From: Jatrophihabitans_A sp035248685 | GTDB lineage: Bacteria; Actinomycetota; Actinomycetes; Mycobacteriales; Jatrophihabitantaceae | Assembly: GCA_035248685.1 (NCBI GenBank) | Contig: DATFHF010000022.1 | Location: 99,771-163,770, forward strand | Length of the DNA stretch: 64,000 bases | Reading direction: 5' to 3' | In this document: piece after piece, positions 1 to 7,902 of the stretch | Layout of the letters: every line of letters begins with the position of its first letter | Position numbering within the stretch: the first letter of the stretch is position 1 | The notes under the pieces: model-generated | The model's database searches: none | What the model saw: only the letters and a program-made list of their open reading frames with translations | What the model was told of the DNA's origin: nothing | Made by a program: the position numbers and the translations under genes

Positions 1-1
1 T

Positions 2-367
2 CCCGGGGTGCAGCCGTCGGTGGGGGCCGCGGCCGGTGCGGTGGACGGGCTGCTGAAGCGGCTGGCCGACCGGCCCTTCGATGCCCCGGAACGTCCGGAG
101 CTGGCCGAGCTGGGCGTCGGGCCGCGGGAGCTCGCGGTGGCAGCTCGGGCCGGGCAGCTGCTCAGGTTGGCCCCGGATCTGGTGGTGGCTGCCGACGCCG
201 TCGAGCAGGCGGTCGAGGTACTGGCCGGCCTGCCGCAACCGTTCACGCTGAGCCAGGCGCGTCAGGCGCTGGGTGCGACCCGCCGAGTCGCGGTGCCGCT
301 GCTGGAACACCTCGACCGGCTCGGGCTCACCCAGCGAGTGGATGCCAGCCACCGGTCGGTGCGCTGA
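2..367 (+). CDS. selB: SelB, selenocysteine-specific elongation factor (C-terminal end only)
   Basis: Only the last 121 codons are in the window; the frame is open back to base 2 and stops at TGA 365-367. The visible part is an all-helical, winged-helix type region. Its final segment (FTLSQARQALGATRR, then PLLEHLDRLGLT) matches my recollection of the last winged helix of bacterial SelB, the part that binds the SECIS hairpin of selenoprotein mRNAs. SelB is the GTPase that brings Sec-tRNA to in-frame UGA codons; the GTPase domains would lie to the left of the window. It implies that the organism makes selenoproteins, although none is seen here. Identification rests on the C-terminal domain alone. 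Confidence 0.75.
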   Translation, partial: PGVQPSVGAAAGAVDGLLKRLADRPFDAPERPELAELGVGPRELAVAARAGQLLRLAPDLVVAADAVEQAVEVLAGLPQPFTLSQARQALGATRRVAVPLLEHLDRLGLTQRVDASHRSVR

Positions 368-500
368 GCCGCGGTAGCCGGCGCGGTACCGTGGATCTCG
401 GCAGTACCTGACGTCTCAGTCGCGCCGGCCGAAACCGGGCCGTCCACCGCGCGCACCGCAGGTGCCCCGGTGCCTGCACCGGACAGAGGAGTCACGCCCG

Positions 501-932
501 ATGACAGATCCCGTGAATCAAGGCCCTTACCCCCCGCCTGCCACGTCGCCGATTACCGAGAGCATCGCGCCGGCGACTGAGGGCTCGACCATCGCCGATC
601 CGGCCGCCCCGGTTACGTCGGCAACCTCGACCGAGGTGACTCCGCCGGCGCCGGGCTTCGACCACCGGGGACGGGTCCGCTCCTCGCGGGTCAGCGGAGT
701 ATGGATCGGCTTGATCGGCACCGCGCTGTTCCTGATCCTGCTGATCATCTTCATCGCCCAGAACTCGCACCGGGTCTCGGTGCATTTCTTCGGCTGGTAC
801 GGCCGGTTCTCGCTGGCGCTGACGATTCTGCTGTCGGCGGTCATCGGGCTGTTGCTGGTCGCCATCCCGGGCACGGTGCGGATCGTCCAGTTGCGCCATG
901 CGCTGCGCAAGAACGGCCCGCGAACCGGCTAA
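501..932 (+). CDS. LapA/YciS-like (DUF1049) small membrane protein
   Basis: 143 aa starting at ATG 501, chosen because GAGGAG (486-491) lies 9 nt upstream; an ATG at 462 in the same frame has no such site. Residues 1-60 are a Pro/Thr/Ala-rich cytoplasmic tail. Then come a transmembrane helix (IGLIGTALFLILLIIFIAQN), the short QNSHRVSVHFFGW link typical of the family, and a second helix with a basic C-terminus. The family (E. coli LapA/YciS) acts in envelope assembly, but the role of actinobacterial members is unknown. It stands alone between selB and a convergent reductase. Confidence 0.75.
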   Translation: MTDPVNQGPYPPPATSPITESIAPATEGSTIADPAAPVTSATSTEVTPPAPGFDHRGRVRSSRVSGVWIGLIGTALFLILLIIFIAQNSHRVSVHFFGWYGRFSLALTILLSAVIGLLLVAIPGTVRIVQLRHALRKNGPRTG

Positions 933-942
933 GCCGCGACCG

Positions 943-1773
943 CTACATGCGGTTGAACAGGTCCGGGTCGGGCCCGATCCGCTCGTCCCGGTTCAACGCG
1001 GATATCCGGTCCAGCTCGGCCTCGGACAGTTCGAAGTCGAAGATCTCGAAGTTCTCACGGATGCGGTCGGGCGTCACCGACTTCGGAAAGATGATGTTGC
1101 CGAGCTGGATGTGCCAGCGCAGCACGATCTGCGCCGGCGTCCGGTCGTGGCCGACCGCGATAGCGGTGATGGTCGGGTCGGTCAGCAGGGCGCCACGTGC
1201 GATCGGTGACCAGGCTTCGGTGGCGATGCCGTGCTCGGCGTGGTAGTCACGCAGTTCCTGCTGGGTCAGGTAGGGGTGCAGTTCGATCTGGTTGGCCGCC
1301 GGCGGCACGTCCGTCTCGCTGTGCAGCTTGCGTAGGTGGTGGGTCTGGAAGTTCGAGACGCCGATGGCGCGGGCCTTGCCTTCGGCGTGGATTCGTTCCA
1401 TGGCCCGCCAAGTTCGGACGTAGTCGGTAACGTTGGCCAGCGGCCAGTGGATGAGGAAAAGGTCGACCTGGTCCAGCCCGAGGTCGGTCAGGCTCTGGTC
1501 CATGGCGGCTAGCGCGTCGTCGAAGTCATGCTTGTCGTTGTTCAGCTTGGTGGTCACGAAGACCTCCGACCGATCGAGGCCGGACTTCGCGATCGCCTCA
1601 CCCACCTGCTTCTCGTTGCGGTACATCTGGGCGGTGTCGATGTGCCGGTAGCCGACCCGCAGCGCCGTGCTGACCGCCTCGACGGTGTCTTGCGGCTGGA
1701 TCTGAAAGACGCCGAAGCCCAGCTGCGGGATCTCGACGCCGTTGTTGAGCCGGATGGACGGTACTGCGGGCAC
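943..1773 (-). CDS. Aldo/keto reductase (AKR5-like 2,5-didehydrogluconate reductase family)
   Basis: 276 aa. The GTG at 1773 is chosen because GAGGAG lies 5 nt upstream and the protein then begins PAVPSIRLNNGVEIPQLGFG, the usual family start; upstream in-frame ATGs only add a non-family extension. NADPH-dependent reduction of aldehydes or ketones is expected. Visible family features are the GYRHIDTAQMYRNE catalytic-tetrad region (Asp and Tyr), the Lys in VTTKLNN, the catalytic His in LIHWPLA, and the cofactor-binding FPKSVTPDRIREN segment near the C-terminus. Length is normal. The substrate cannot be told. It converges on the LapA-like gene. Confidence 0.88.
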   Translation of the reverse strand: MPAVPSIRLNNGVEIPQLGFGVFQIQPQDTVEAVSTALRVGYRHIDTAQMYRNEKQVGEAIAKSGLDRSEVFVTTKLNNDKHDFDDALAAMDQSLTDLGLDQVDLFLIHWPLANVTDYVRTWRAMERIHAEGKARAIGVSNFQTHHLRKLHSETDVPPAANQIELHPYLTQQELRDYHAEHGIATEAWSPIARGALLTDPTITAIAVGHDRTPAQIVLRWHIQLGNIIFPKSVTPDRIRENFEIFDFELSEAELDRISALNRDERIGPDPDLFNRM

Positions 1774-1944
1774 GCGTGCTCCTCGGAGGTTGTGGGCTGC
1801 CGTCTTCATACTGCCTTTTCGTGCAGACACCTGGCGGATCATTAGTGCAGTTCGAGTGAATGCACCTTTGTAATGATCGCGTTGTGCTTGCACAATCAGG
1901 AGATTTCCGCGCGGGAAAAGCGTAATCTCTGGCGGGTGACGTCG

Positions 1945-2244
1945 ATGCCGTTCGGAGCCGAATCCCGGACCGGGTGGTCAGGCCCCGCCGAGTTGAGCTA
2001 TTTGTTGCACCGAGTTCAAGCTGCTCGTGCTGAGATCGAGGCGTTGCGTTCGCAGGCTCGCAGCCTAGCGTCCAACCCGGAGCAATTGCGGCTGCTGGAC
2101 TCGCTCGAGGACTATGTCGCGGCCTTGCAGTCGCGACATCTGCCAGTGCCGCCAACCATCCGGGACGAACTCATGCTGCAGCGCTGCCTGGTCTCCCGTA
2201 AGACGGTCGGTCGCTCGGCACGGCGACGCTCTGATCGCAGGTAG
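1945..2244 (+). CDS. Small hypothetical helical protein
   Basis: Not a family I recognise. About 99 aa from ATG 1945; GTG 1936 and ATG 1873 are in the same frame and no start has a convincing ribosome site, so the N-terminus is uncertain. The body is helical and charged, with a heptad-like stretch (LLHRVQAARAEIEALRSQA) followed by LRLLDSLEDYVAALQ, and the tail is very basic (RRRSDRR), suggesting a coiled coil and perhaps nucleic-acid contact. It is divergent from the aldo/keto reductase and ends 9 nt before the PGPGW membrane protein gene, so the two may be co-transcribed. Confidence 0.5.
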   Translation: MPFGAESRTGWSGPAELSYLLHRVQAARAEIEALRSQARSLASNPEQLRLLDSLEDYVAALQSRHLPVPPTIRDELMLQRCLVSRKTVGRSARRRSDRR

Positions 2245-2253
2245 CCTCGTCGA

Positions 2254-2664
2254 GTGAGCCGAGACCCGGGAGGAAGCGCCGCGCCAGCGGTCGACCAGCC
2301 CGGGAAAGATCGAGCCAATCCGCCGCAGTGGCTGCGTCCCCTCCGCTCGTGGGTATATCGCAAGCCCGGCGGACCGCTGATCTGGAAGACACTGATCGCA
2401 GTTCTAGGCGCGGCGGTCGTCGTAGTCGGTTTGCTGCTCATCCCGTTGCCCGGGCCGGGTTGGGCGGTGGTGTTCCTGGGCGTGGCGGTTTGGGCGACCG
2501 AGTTCGTCTGGGCGCAACGGCTGTTACGTCGTGGCCGGCAGTTACTACGCGGATGGACGGCCTGGCTGGCCCGGCAATCGTTGCTCGTCCGGGGGCTGGC
2601 CGGGCTGCTGGGACTGGTGGTGCTGGTCGGGCTCGGCTACCTAGGCTGGCGCTTCCTGCGCTGA
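2254..2664 (+). CDS. PGPGW-domain (TIGR02611-type) transmembrane protein
   Basis: 136 aa from GTG 2254. After a hydrophilic N-terminus with WRKP-like residues (YRKPGGPLIWKT) there is a hydrophobic helix, the signature LLIPLPGPGWAVVFLGVAV (PGPGW), and a second membrane span near the C-terminus (VRGLAGLLGLVVLVGLGYLG). The family is common in actinobacteria and has no known function. Order and length match the family. Nine bases separate it from the small helical protein upstream. Confidence 0.8.
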   Translation: MSRDPGGSAAPAVDQPGKDRANPPQWLRPLRSWVYRKPGGPLIWKTLIAVLGAAVVVVGLLLIPLPGPGWAVVFLGVAVWATEFVWAQRLLRRGRQLLRGWTAWLARQSLLVRGLAGLLGLVVLVGLGYLGWRFLR

Positions 2665-2752
2665 GGTCCTGGTCCGTGCTCAGCTAGCGAGGCGGGCGCC
2701 AGCCTTCTCTTGCGCGGCATGTAAGCTGGCCCAGGTTTCCGCAGCAGCATGC

Positions 2753-2827
2753 GGGCGATTAGCTCAGCGGGAGAGCGCTCGCTTCACACGCGAGAGGTCA
2801 CTGGTTCGATCCCAGTATCGCCCACCA
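2753..2827 (+). tRNA. tRNA-Val (anticodon CAC)
   Basis: The acceptor stem GGGCGAT (2753-2759) pairs with ATCGCCC (2817-2823); the discriminator is A2824 and CCA is encoded at 2825-2827. The anticodon arm is CTCGC (2778-2782), loop TTCACAC with anticodon CAC at 2785-2787, then GCGAG. The T-arm contains GGTTCGATCCC. It reads GUG valine codons. Confidence 0.97.
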
Positions 2828-2947
2828 CATTTGCCAGCTTGGAATCATGAGCACAGAAGTGACCCGACAGCTCCGCCTGAACCCGAGCAGCGCGCTAGCG
2901 ACCGGTTTGCGGTTTCACTATCTTCGCCGATTGTCGGAGGTAACGGC

Positions 2948-3664
2948 ATGGCTCGGCGCATCATTGCCGTGTTCGGTCCGAGCGGAAGCAACCCATATGC
3001 CGTTACAGCCAAGTCGCTGGGTCGGCAAATTGCCCAGCACCACATTCTCCTCAGCGGCGGTTCCGGCAAACCGGATGGCTCCGTTAAGGAGAGTGCACTC
3101 GCCGGTGCTGAAGAGGCGCTGCAAATGGGTGGAGAGGGCGGGTGGATTGCCGTCCCGAAGGCCGGTGCGCCGGTCACCGTCCCCAGGCATCGGCGCGGAT
3201 TCGTGCTGGCGAACGATTACCGAGACGAACGAAACTTCATCAACGCACTCGTCTGCCAAAGCGCCATCGCCTTGAAGGGCGGCCCAGGTACTGACTCTGA
3301 GGTGGCATTCGCCCTTGCGCTTGGCCGACCGGTCATCCTTCTCGGTCCAGGCTGGGAAGGTCTGGCGGCTCTACCCGACCTTCCGGAAAGCGGGGCTGCA
3401 ACGCTGGTATCGATGATCGATCAGTTGTTCGGACCGCCGAAGACACCTGTTAATGCTGTCGAACGTGCGATAGTCGATGCGAGGCAGACCTTGCGAGAAC
3501 TTAAGGTTTTCGATGTTAGGACGATGCCTGATCTTCACGCTGACGCTGCCCGCATCGTCGACATCGCCGCCGGATGCGCCTCGGCGCTATGCCTCGATCA
3601 GCTCGGCCAGCTCGTTGGCAGCGCCACCTCGGTGCGATTCCGCAGCTGGCTTGCTAGCAGCTGA
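2948..3664 (+). CDS. SLOG/LOG-fold putative nucleotide-binding protein (TIGR00725-like)
   Basis: 238 aa. ATG 2948 is chosen because GGAGG (2936-2940) lies 7 nt upstream; the open frame continues upstream but without signal. The Rossmann-like N-terminus (RIIAVFGPSGSNP) is followed by GGSG (residues 37-40) and, at 111-118, GGPGTDSE, a form of the PGGxGTxxE motif of LOG/YgdH proteins. These bind nucleotides, cleave nucleoside monophosphate ribosides (cytokinin-activating LOG), or act as sensor domains in defence systems; which applies here is unknown. It lies 120 bp after tRNA-Val and uses more A/T-ending codons than its neighbours, hinting at acquisition. The last 60 residues are unfamiliar to me. 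Confidence 0.7.
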   Translation: MARRIIAVFGPSGSNPYAVTAKSLGRQIAQHHILLSGGSGKPDGSVKESALAGAEEALQMGGEGGWIAVPKAGAPVTVPRHRRGFVLANDYRDERNFINALVCQSAIALKGGPGTDSEVAFALALGRPVILLGPGWEGLAALPDLPESGAATLVSMIDQLFGPPKTPVNAVERAIVDARQTLRELKVFDVRTMPDLHADAARIVDIAAGCASALCLDQLGQLVGSATSVRFRSWLASS

Positions 3665-3708
3665 TTCACGATTATCGGACGTCAGTAGAACTGCATGGGA
3701 GTTGCTGT

Positions 3709-4254
3709 GTGAGTACCGGCATCGTCGAGCTACCGGCGCTGCGGACAGCGAGACTGTTGCTGGAGCCGATCACCGTCGAACATGCCAGCGAGTTGGCCAC
3801 CGCGTTGCGCGACGACAGCGTGTACGCATTCATCGGTGGTCGACCGGAACCGGCGTCGTGGTGGCAGTGCCGGCTCGCGGCCTGGCAGCGACGGCGATCC
3901 CCGGACGGCACCGAGTTATGGCTGAACTGGGCCGTTCGAATAACCGCAAACATGATGGTCATCGGCTATGTCCAAACCACCGTGGCGGAGCAACAGGCCG
4001 ATATCGCCTATGTCATCGGGCTGCCGTGGCAGCGGCAGGGTTATGGCCGAGAGGCGACGGCGGCCATGGTCGACTATGTGGTGGCCGAGTTCGGCATCGC
4101 AACAGTGCGCGCCTGGATCGCGGACGGCCATATCGCCTCCCAGCGGGTGGCTCAGGCAACCGGGTTGGCCGCTTCCGACGAACGCGACGCCGACCAGGAG
4201 AGACTGTGGATTCGGGAAATGCCCCCGATTGCTGACCCTCCCAGTCCGGTGTAG
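3709..4254 (+). CDS. GNAT N-acetyltransferase (RimJ/RimL type)
   Basis: 181 aa from GTG 3709, preceded by GGGAG. It begins with the RimJ-like TARLLLEPITVEHASEL and carries the acetyl-CoA pyrophosphate-binding loop QRQGYGREA at residues 108-116, after the usual beta strand (ADIAYVIGLPW). The acceptor is unknown (protein N-terminus or a small amine). It ends 52 nt before the 97-aa gene that opens the oxygenase/carbamoyltransferase operon and could be read with it. Confidence 0.85.
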   Translation: MSTGIVELPALRTARLLLEPITVEHASELATALRDDSVYAFIGGRPEPASWWQCRLAAWQRRRSPDGTELWLNWAVRITANMMVIGYVQTTVAEQQADIAYVIGLPWQRQGYGREATAAMVDYVVAEFGIATVRAWIADGHIASQRVAQATGLAASDERDADQERLWIREMPPIADPPSPV

Positions 4255-4306
4255 TTTGCGTTCGTCATTGAGCCGGACAACCAAAGGCCGGAAAGGACGG
4301 ACCGAA

Positions 4307-4600
4307 ATGGCAGACGACAGCTTCGACCGCCAAGGTCAGCAGGAACAACTCGAAGCCGCATTACCGCGGGTGTTGGATCGACTCGAGCAGTTGCGCGGGG
4401 AGTTACCGGAGCACGAACGCACGGTTCTGGACGAGATCATTGTCTCCGCCGCGGTCCACGCCGACCAGGTTGCCGCAGACGACATCAGCGACCCCCGTCA
4501 GCGCATGTTCATGAAGCCGATGTCCGTGCACATGACCCTGGCCATGCGCGAGCAGATCCTGGAGGCTCCGCGCCGCTTCGGCATCGCCGAGCAAGAGTGA
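4307..4600 (+). CDS. Small helical protein heading the oxygenase-carbamoyltransferase operon
   Basis: 97 aa from ATG 4307, with AAAGGA upstream. I do not recognise the family. It is acidic and predicted helical: LEAALPRVLDRLEQLRGELP, then ERTVLDEIIVSAAVHADQ, then a Met-rich segment (RMFMKPMSVHMTLAM), ending REQILEAPRRFG. No Cys, no Trp, no signal peptide. Its stop overlaps the next start (GTGA, 4597-4600), so translation is coupled to the oxygenase. The arrangement suits a carrier, chaperone or substrate protein of the two enzymes, but this is inference from context only. Confidence 0.7.
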   Translation: MADDSFDRQGQQEQLEAALPRVLDRLEQLRGELPEHERTVLDEIIVSAAVHADQVAADDISDPRQRMFMKPMSVHMTLAMREQILEAPRRFGIAEQE

Positions 4601-5328
4601 CCGTCGCACCGACGACGCTCCTCGGCCGGCTGACCGAGCTGGTCGACACCCTGGATCAGGCCGAACTCAACGACCTCCGGCTGCTGCTGGGCATGGCTGC
4701 CGGGCGCCTGGCGCCGTCGGAGGAGGTCGGCTCGTCCCCGAGTGACGCGCTTCGGACCACCCTGGCTTGCCTGGCCCGGTTGCGATCCGATCGGGGCGAG
4801 GTCAGCGCGGACGGCGTGCTGTTCCACGGGTGGCCGGACTGGCTGCCCGCCGACCTGCTGGCCAGCCTGATCGACGAGTCCTACCGGCGTCGGCCTGATG
4901 CACGGTTGTACGAGCGGCAGCGGGTGAGCTGCGGGGGTGCAATCGCCGACGAGTTGGCCAACAGCTCCGAGCTGCTGGATTTCGTCCGGCACCATGCCAT
5001 GGCTACGGCTGAACCGACCGGGGTGGCCAGTTACCTGTACTACGACTCGCCGGGCATGGGCATCTCGGCGCACGTCGACACCGAAGTCTTCTCGCTGAAC
5101 GTGATCATGCTGTTGGTGCACGAGCGGGCCGGTGCCGATCCGGGCTCGCAACTGATCGTCCATCCGCCGGATTCCGAACCGGTCCCGTTGGCGCTGGCGC
5201 CGGGCGAGATCGTCCTACTCGATGCGAATGCCGTGGTGCACGGTCGATCGCAGGTCACCGGACTGGAGCGCGTGCACGTGCTGACCATCGGGTTCACGCC
5301 GACGAATCAGAGCCCGTTCGCGTTGTGA
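4597..5328 (+). CDS. 2-oxoglutarate/Fe(II)-dependent oxygenase-like protein
   Basis: 243 aa, GTG start overlapping the upstream stop. The iron facial triad of the 2OG oxygenase fold is visible: HVD at residues 159-161 and the distal His at 215 (VVHGRSQ), with Arg225 (LERVHVLTIGF) placed to bind the 2-oxoglutarate carboxylate. Residues 1-40 (LGRLTELVDTLDQAELNDLR...) form a separate helical stretch. Hydroxylation is the expected reaction; the substrate is unknown. The stop overlaps the carbamoyltransferase start, so a hydroxyl made here could be carbamoylated by the next enzyme (inference). Confidence 0.75.
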   Translation: MTVAPTTLLGRLTELVDTLDQAELNDLRLLLGMAAGRLAPSEEVGSSPSDALRTTLACLARLRSDRGEVSADGVLFHGWPDWLPADLLASLIDESYRRRPDARLYERQRVSCGGAIADELANSSELLDFVRHHAMATAEPTGVASYLYYDSPGMGISAHVDTEVFSLNVIMLLVHERAGADPGSQLIVHPPDSEPVPLALAPGEIVLLDANAVVHGRSQVTGLERVHVLTIGFTPTNQSPFAL

Positions 5329-6995
5329 GCGTTGCGCTCGGCCTGCAGGTCGGTCACGACGCCGCCTGCGCAGTCGTCGTCGACGGTGAGTTGGTGGCCG
5401 CCGTGGCGCAAGAGCGCTTCAGCCGCCTAAAGCACGATGGGGACGAGATGCTGTCCCACCGGTTGCCGATCCGACAGTGCCTGGACGCGGCGGGCGTCGG
5501 CATGGCCGACGTCGACATTGTCGTCTCCAGCTGGCAGTCTGCCTCACCCGGCGGGTTCGGCCTGCACCGTCCGTTGCTCGATCCCGAGTTCGACGCGTTC
5601 GATCCGTACGACAAACGGCATCGGGTCATCTCCCATCACTTGGCTCACGCCTGGTCGGCGTTCGGCACGTCCGGCCTGGATCAGTGCGCGGTACTGGTTT
5701 GTGACCTCGCCGGCAGCACCACGACCGACGGCGCCGACTTCGTCCTGCCGTTCAACGAGTGGGTGCCCGGATTGATCTCGCCTCGGTTACCCGTGCTGGT
5801 CCGGACCGAATGCCTGTCCATCTATCGAGCCGGGCCCGCGGGTTTGCGGTTGCTCGATCGGGAGTATTGCGTCCCGCACAACGCACCCCGAACCTTCGTC
5901 TTCAGCGTCGGTAGCTTGTACGAGAACGTCAGCCGCCGGATCTTCGGTGGCGAAGACTGCCACGGCCAGACGATGGCCCTCGCCGGCCTGGACAGTCCGG
6001 TCCGGGCCGGCCGGCTGACCGGCGACGACCTGGTCGCAATCGAGGGGTCGCAGGTGCGCTTTCCCAATGACTGGCAGCACCGGGTCGACTGGCAGGCCGG
6101 CGACGCCGAACTGATCGAGCTTGCGGCGGCATGTCAGGACGCCACCGAACGTGCGCTACTGGCCTACGCGCGGCGAGCCGCGGAGCTGACCGAACTCGCC
6201 GATCTCGCCGTGGCGGGAGGCTCGTTCCTGAACATCCCTGCCAACACTCGGATCTGCTCGTCCGGCCTGTTCGGCTCCTACCACGTCCCCAGCGCACCGC
6301 ATGACTCGGGCATAGCGATCGGCTGCGCCTACGCCGGCCACTTCGCCACGGGCGGCGGTGGCCGGCGGGCGCCTCGTTCGGATCGGCTGGGTATCCGCTA
6401 CGACGCGGTGTGCTGGACCGCCGCGCTGACCGCGGTAACCGAACTCGTCACCCAGGAACCAGCTTCCGCCGACCGGATCGCGGCGGACCTGGCCCGCGGT
6501 GACATCGTCGCGCGGTGGTCGGGTCGCGCGGAGTTCGGTCCGCGCGCGCTGGGCGGCCGTAGCCTGCTCGCGTCGCCGACCATTGCCGCCAGCAAGGGTC
6601 GGCTCAACCGGATCAAGGGTCGACAGGCCTGGCGACCGGTGGCGCCGGTGGTGCCACTCGACCGATTCCAGGACTTCTTCGACGGGCCGGCCAGCCCGTA
6701 CATGAGCTACACCCACACGCTGCGAGCCGGGTTGTCGAGTGAGCTGCCGGCGCTTGCGCACCCAGACGGTACGACCCGGGCCCAGTCGCTGGCTCCGGGT
6801 GAGGACTGCGCGCTGGCGGACTTGCTGTATGAGTTCGAGAAGCTGACCAGCTATCCGATCCTGTGCAATACCTCGCTCAACGGCCCGAACGAGCCGATGG
6901 TCGAGACGCCGGCCCAGGCCATCGGGTTCTTCCTGGCGCATCAGGACGTCGCGTCCCTGCTGCTGGAGGACGTGCTGGTTCGCCGCCGGGACTGA
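5325..6995 (+). CDS. O-carbamoyltransferase, NodU/CmcH/TobZ family
   Basis: 556 aa from GTG 5325 (GTGA overlap with the oxygenase). The N-terminal Kae1-like domain has GLQVGHDAACAV at the start, an AQERFSRLKHDGD loop, and the metal-binding SHHLAHAW (residues 103-110). The C-terminal YrdC-like domain shows WSGRAEFGPRALGGRSLLAS, the R-x-P-F/V-A-P-like WRPVAPVVP, and CNTSLNGPNEPMVETP, all family hallmarks. Members use carbamoyl phosphate and ATP to make carbamoyl-AMP and transfer the carbamoyl group to a hydroxyl of a natural product (cephamycin, tobramycin, Nod factor). No polyketide, peptide-synthetase or sugar genes are nearby, so the acceptor is open. Confidence 0.88.
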   Translation: MSVALGLQVGHDAACAVVVDGELVAAVAQERFSRLKHDGDEMLSHRLPIRQCLDAAGVGMADVDIVVSSWQSASPGGFGLHRPLLDPEFDAFDPYDKRHRVISHHLAHAWSAFGTSGLDQCAVLVCDLAGSTTTDGADFVLPFNEWVPGLISPRLPVLVRTECLSIYRAGPAGLRLLDREYCVPHNAPRTFVFSVGSLYENVSRRIFGGEDCHGQTMALAGLDSPVRAGRLTGDDLVAIEGSQVRFPNDWQHRVDWQAGDAELIELAAACQDATERALLAYARRAAELTELADLAVAGGSFLNIPANTRICSSGLFGSYHVPSAPHDSGIAIGCAYAGHFATGGGGRRAPRSDRLGIRYDAVCWTAALTAVTELVTQEPASADRIAADLARGDIVARWSGRAEFGPRALGGRSLLASPTIAASKGRLNRIKGRQAWRPVAPVVPLDRFQDFFDGPASPYMSYTHTLRAGLSSELPALAHPDGTTRAQSLAPGEDCALADLLYEFEKLTSYPILCNTSLNGPNEPMVETPAQAIGFFLAHQDVASLLLEDVLVRRRD

Positions 6996-7063
6996 CTGCT
7001 TGCTGGCGACATCGAGCGGGAGCGCGACGCTCGGCTATCGCCGACAATCGGCCCACTCGGCGA

Positions 7064-7076
7064 TAGTCTGTGATGC
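7064..7076 (+). promoter_or_regulatory. Leaderless promoter of the DUF433 gene
   Basis: TAGTCT at 7064-7069 lies 7 nt before ATG 7077, with a weak CCGACA at 7040-7045 (18-bp spacer). There is no Shine-Dalgarno sequence, so transcription probably begins at the start codon. Confidence 0.45.
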
Positions 7077-7307
7077 ATGGGTTTGGAAAGGATCACGGTC
7101 GACGCCGCGCAGATGGGCGGATTGCCCTGCATCCGGGGTCTGCGGGTAACCGTAAGCATGGTGCTGGGCCGGCTCGCGGGCGGCGCTACTGTCGACGACG
7201 TACTGGCCGACTACCCCTACCTCGAACGCGCTGATGTGTCAGCAGCCTTGGAGTATGCGGCGGCGATCGTTAACGAGCGTGAGGTCCCGATCGCTCGACC
7301 GGCATGA
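7077..7307 (+). CDS. DUF433 antitoxin-like protein (VapB-type)
   Basis: 76 aa. It matches the DUF433 pattern: ITVDAAQMGGLPCIRGLRV near the N-terminus, then VLGRLAGGATVDDVLADYPYLERADVSAALEYAA, a small helix-turn-helix-like fold. DUF433 proteins are usually the antitoxin partner of a PIN-like DUF5615 toxin. The toxin frame begins here at ATGA (7304-7307) but is broken, leaving the antitoxin as the intact half. Confidence 0.88.
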   Translation: MGLERITVDAAQMGGLPCIRGLRVTVSMVLGRLAGGATVDDVLADYPYLERADVSAALEYAAAIVNEREVPIARPA

Positions 7308-7375
7308 AGTTCCTGCTCGATGCAAACCTCTCGCCCCGACTGGTCGCCGTACCTTCAACACGGCGAAACGTCTAA
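7304..7375 (+). pseudogene. Truncated DUF5615 PIN-like toxin
   Basis: The frame overlapping the antitoxin stop (ATGA) encodes MKFLLDANLSPRLVA, the standard N-terminus of DUF5615 toxins with the first catalytic Asp. It then runs into unrelated residues and stops at 7373-7375 after 23 codons. The rest of the roughly 110-aa PIN domain is not found downstream in any frame up to 7542. It is a decayed toxin gene. Confidence 0.75.
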
Positions 7376-7542
7376 AGGCCCCTTACACCGTTGCAGGGCG
7401 TCTGCCGTCTGTGCGAGAGTCCGCCCACCAAGGGCCGCAAAGTGCGTCCGAGACATCTCGTAACGCTGTGCGGAGGCTAACCGATGCCGGCGCGCGAGCC
7501 GCCGACAGGAACCTGCACTGACTGACACCTCAGAGGTATTCC

Positions 7543-7902
7543 ATGATCGTGATTACCGTGAAGTTACGGCCGAAGGCCCAGCATGTCGACGATTGGCCGA
7601 CCCTCGCACGGGCATTTACCGACGCCACCCGGGCCGAGCCCGGCTGCCTATGGTTCGAATGGTCCCGCAGCGTCACCGATCCCGAGCAGTACGTGCTGAT
7701 CGAAGCATTCCGGGACGAGGCGGCGGGTGCGTCGCACGTCCAGTCCGCGCACTTCAAGGCCGCTCAGGGGGAGCTGCCGCAGTATCTGCAGGCCACCCCG
7801 TTGGTCATCAACACCACCGCGCCGGGCGAATCCTGGTCCCCAACTCCGCGAGTGTCGAGCAGGAATGACGACGGCCCCGGTGGCGGGGTAAACACGGCCT
7901 AA
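7543..7902 (+). CDS. Antibiotic biosynthesis monooxygenase (ABM/YgiN) domain protein
   Basis: 119 aa from ATG 7543 with GAGGT upstream. The ferredoxin-like ABM fold is recognisable: MIVITVKLRPKAQ strand, AFTDATRAEPGCLWFEWSRS, YVLIEAFRDEAAGASHVQSAHFKAA with the conserved His/Phe pair, and a final LPQYL helix. These small dimeric enzymes oxidise quinols or catechols without a cofactor, or degrade haem. The last 25 residues are a disordered tail. No partner gene adjoins it. Confidence 0.83.
   Translation: MIVITVKLRPKAQHVDDWPTLARAFTDATRAEPGCLWFEWSRSVTDPEQYVLIEAFRDEAAGASHVQSAHFKAAQGELPQYLQATPLVINTTAPGESWSPTPRVSSRNDDGPGGGVNTA

Noticed and set aside
1598..2155. 185-codon minus-strand ORF overlapping the aldo/keto reductase start
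   Set aside because: It overlaps a clear gene in another frame and has no family features.
2828..3664. Integrated element at tRNA-Val
   Set aside because: No integrase, no second copy of the tRNA 3' end and no phage genes. Only the base composition of one gene suggests transfer.
7376..7542. Remaining part of the DUF5615 toxin
   Set aside because: No frame on the plus strand carries the later PIN-like motifs, so the 3' part is deleted rather than frameshifted.
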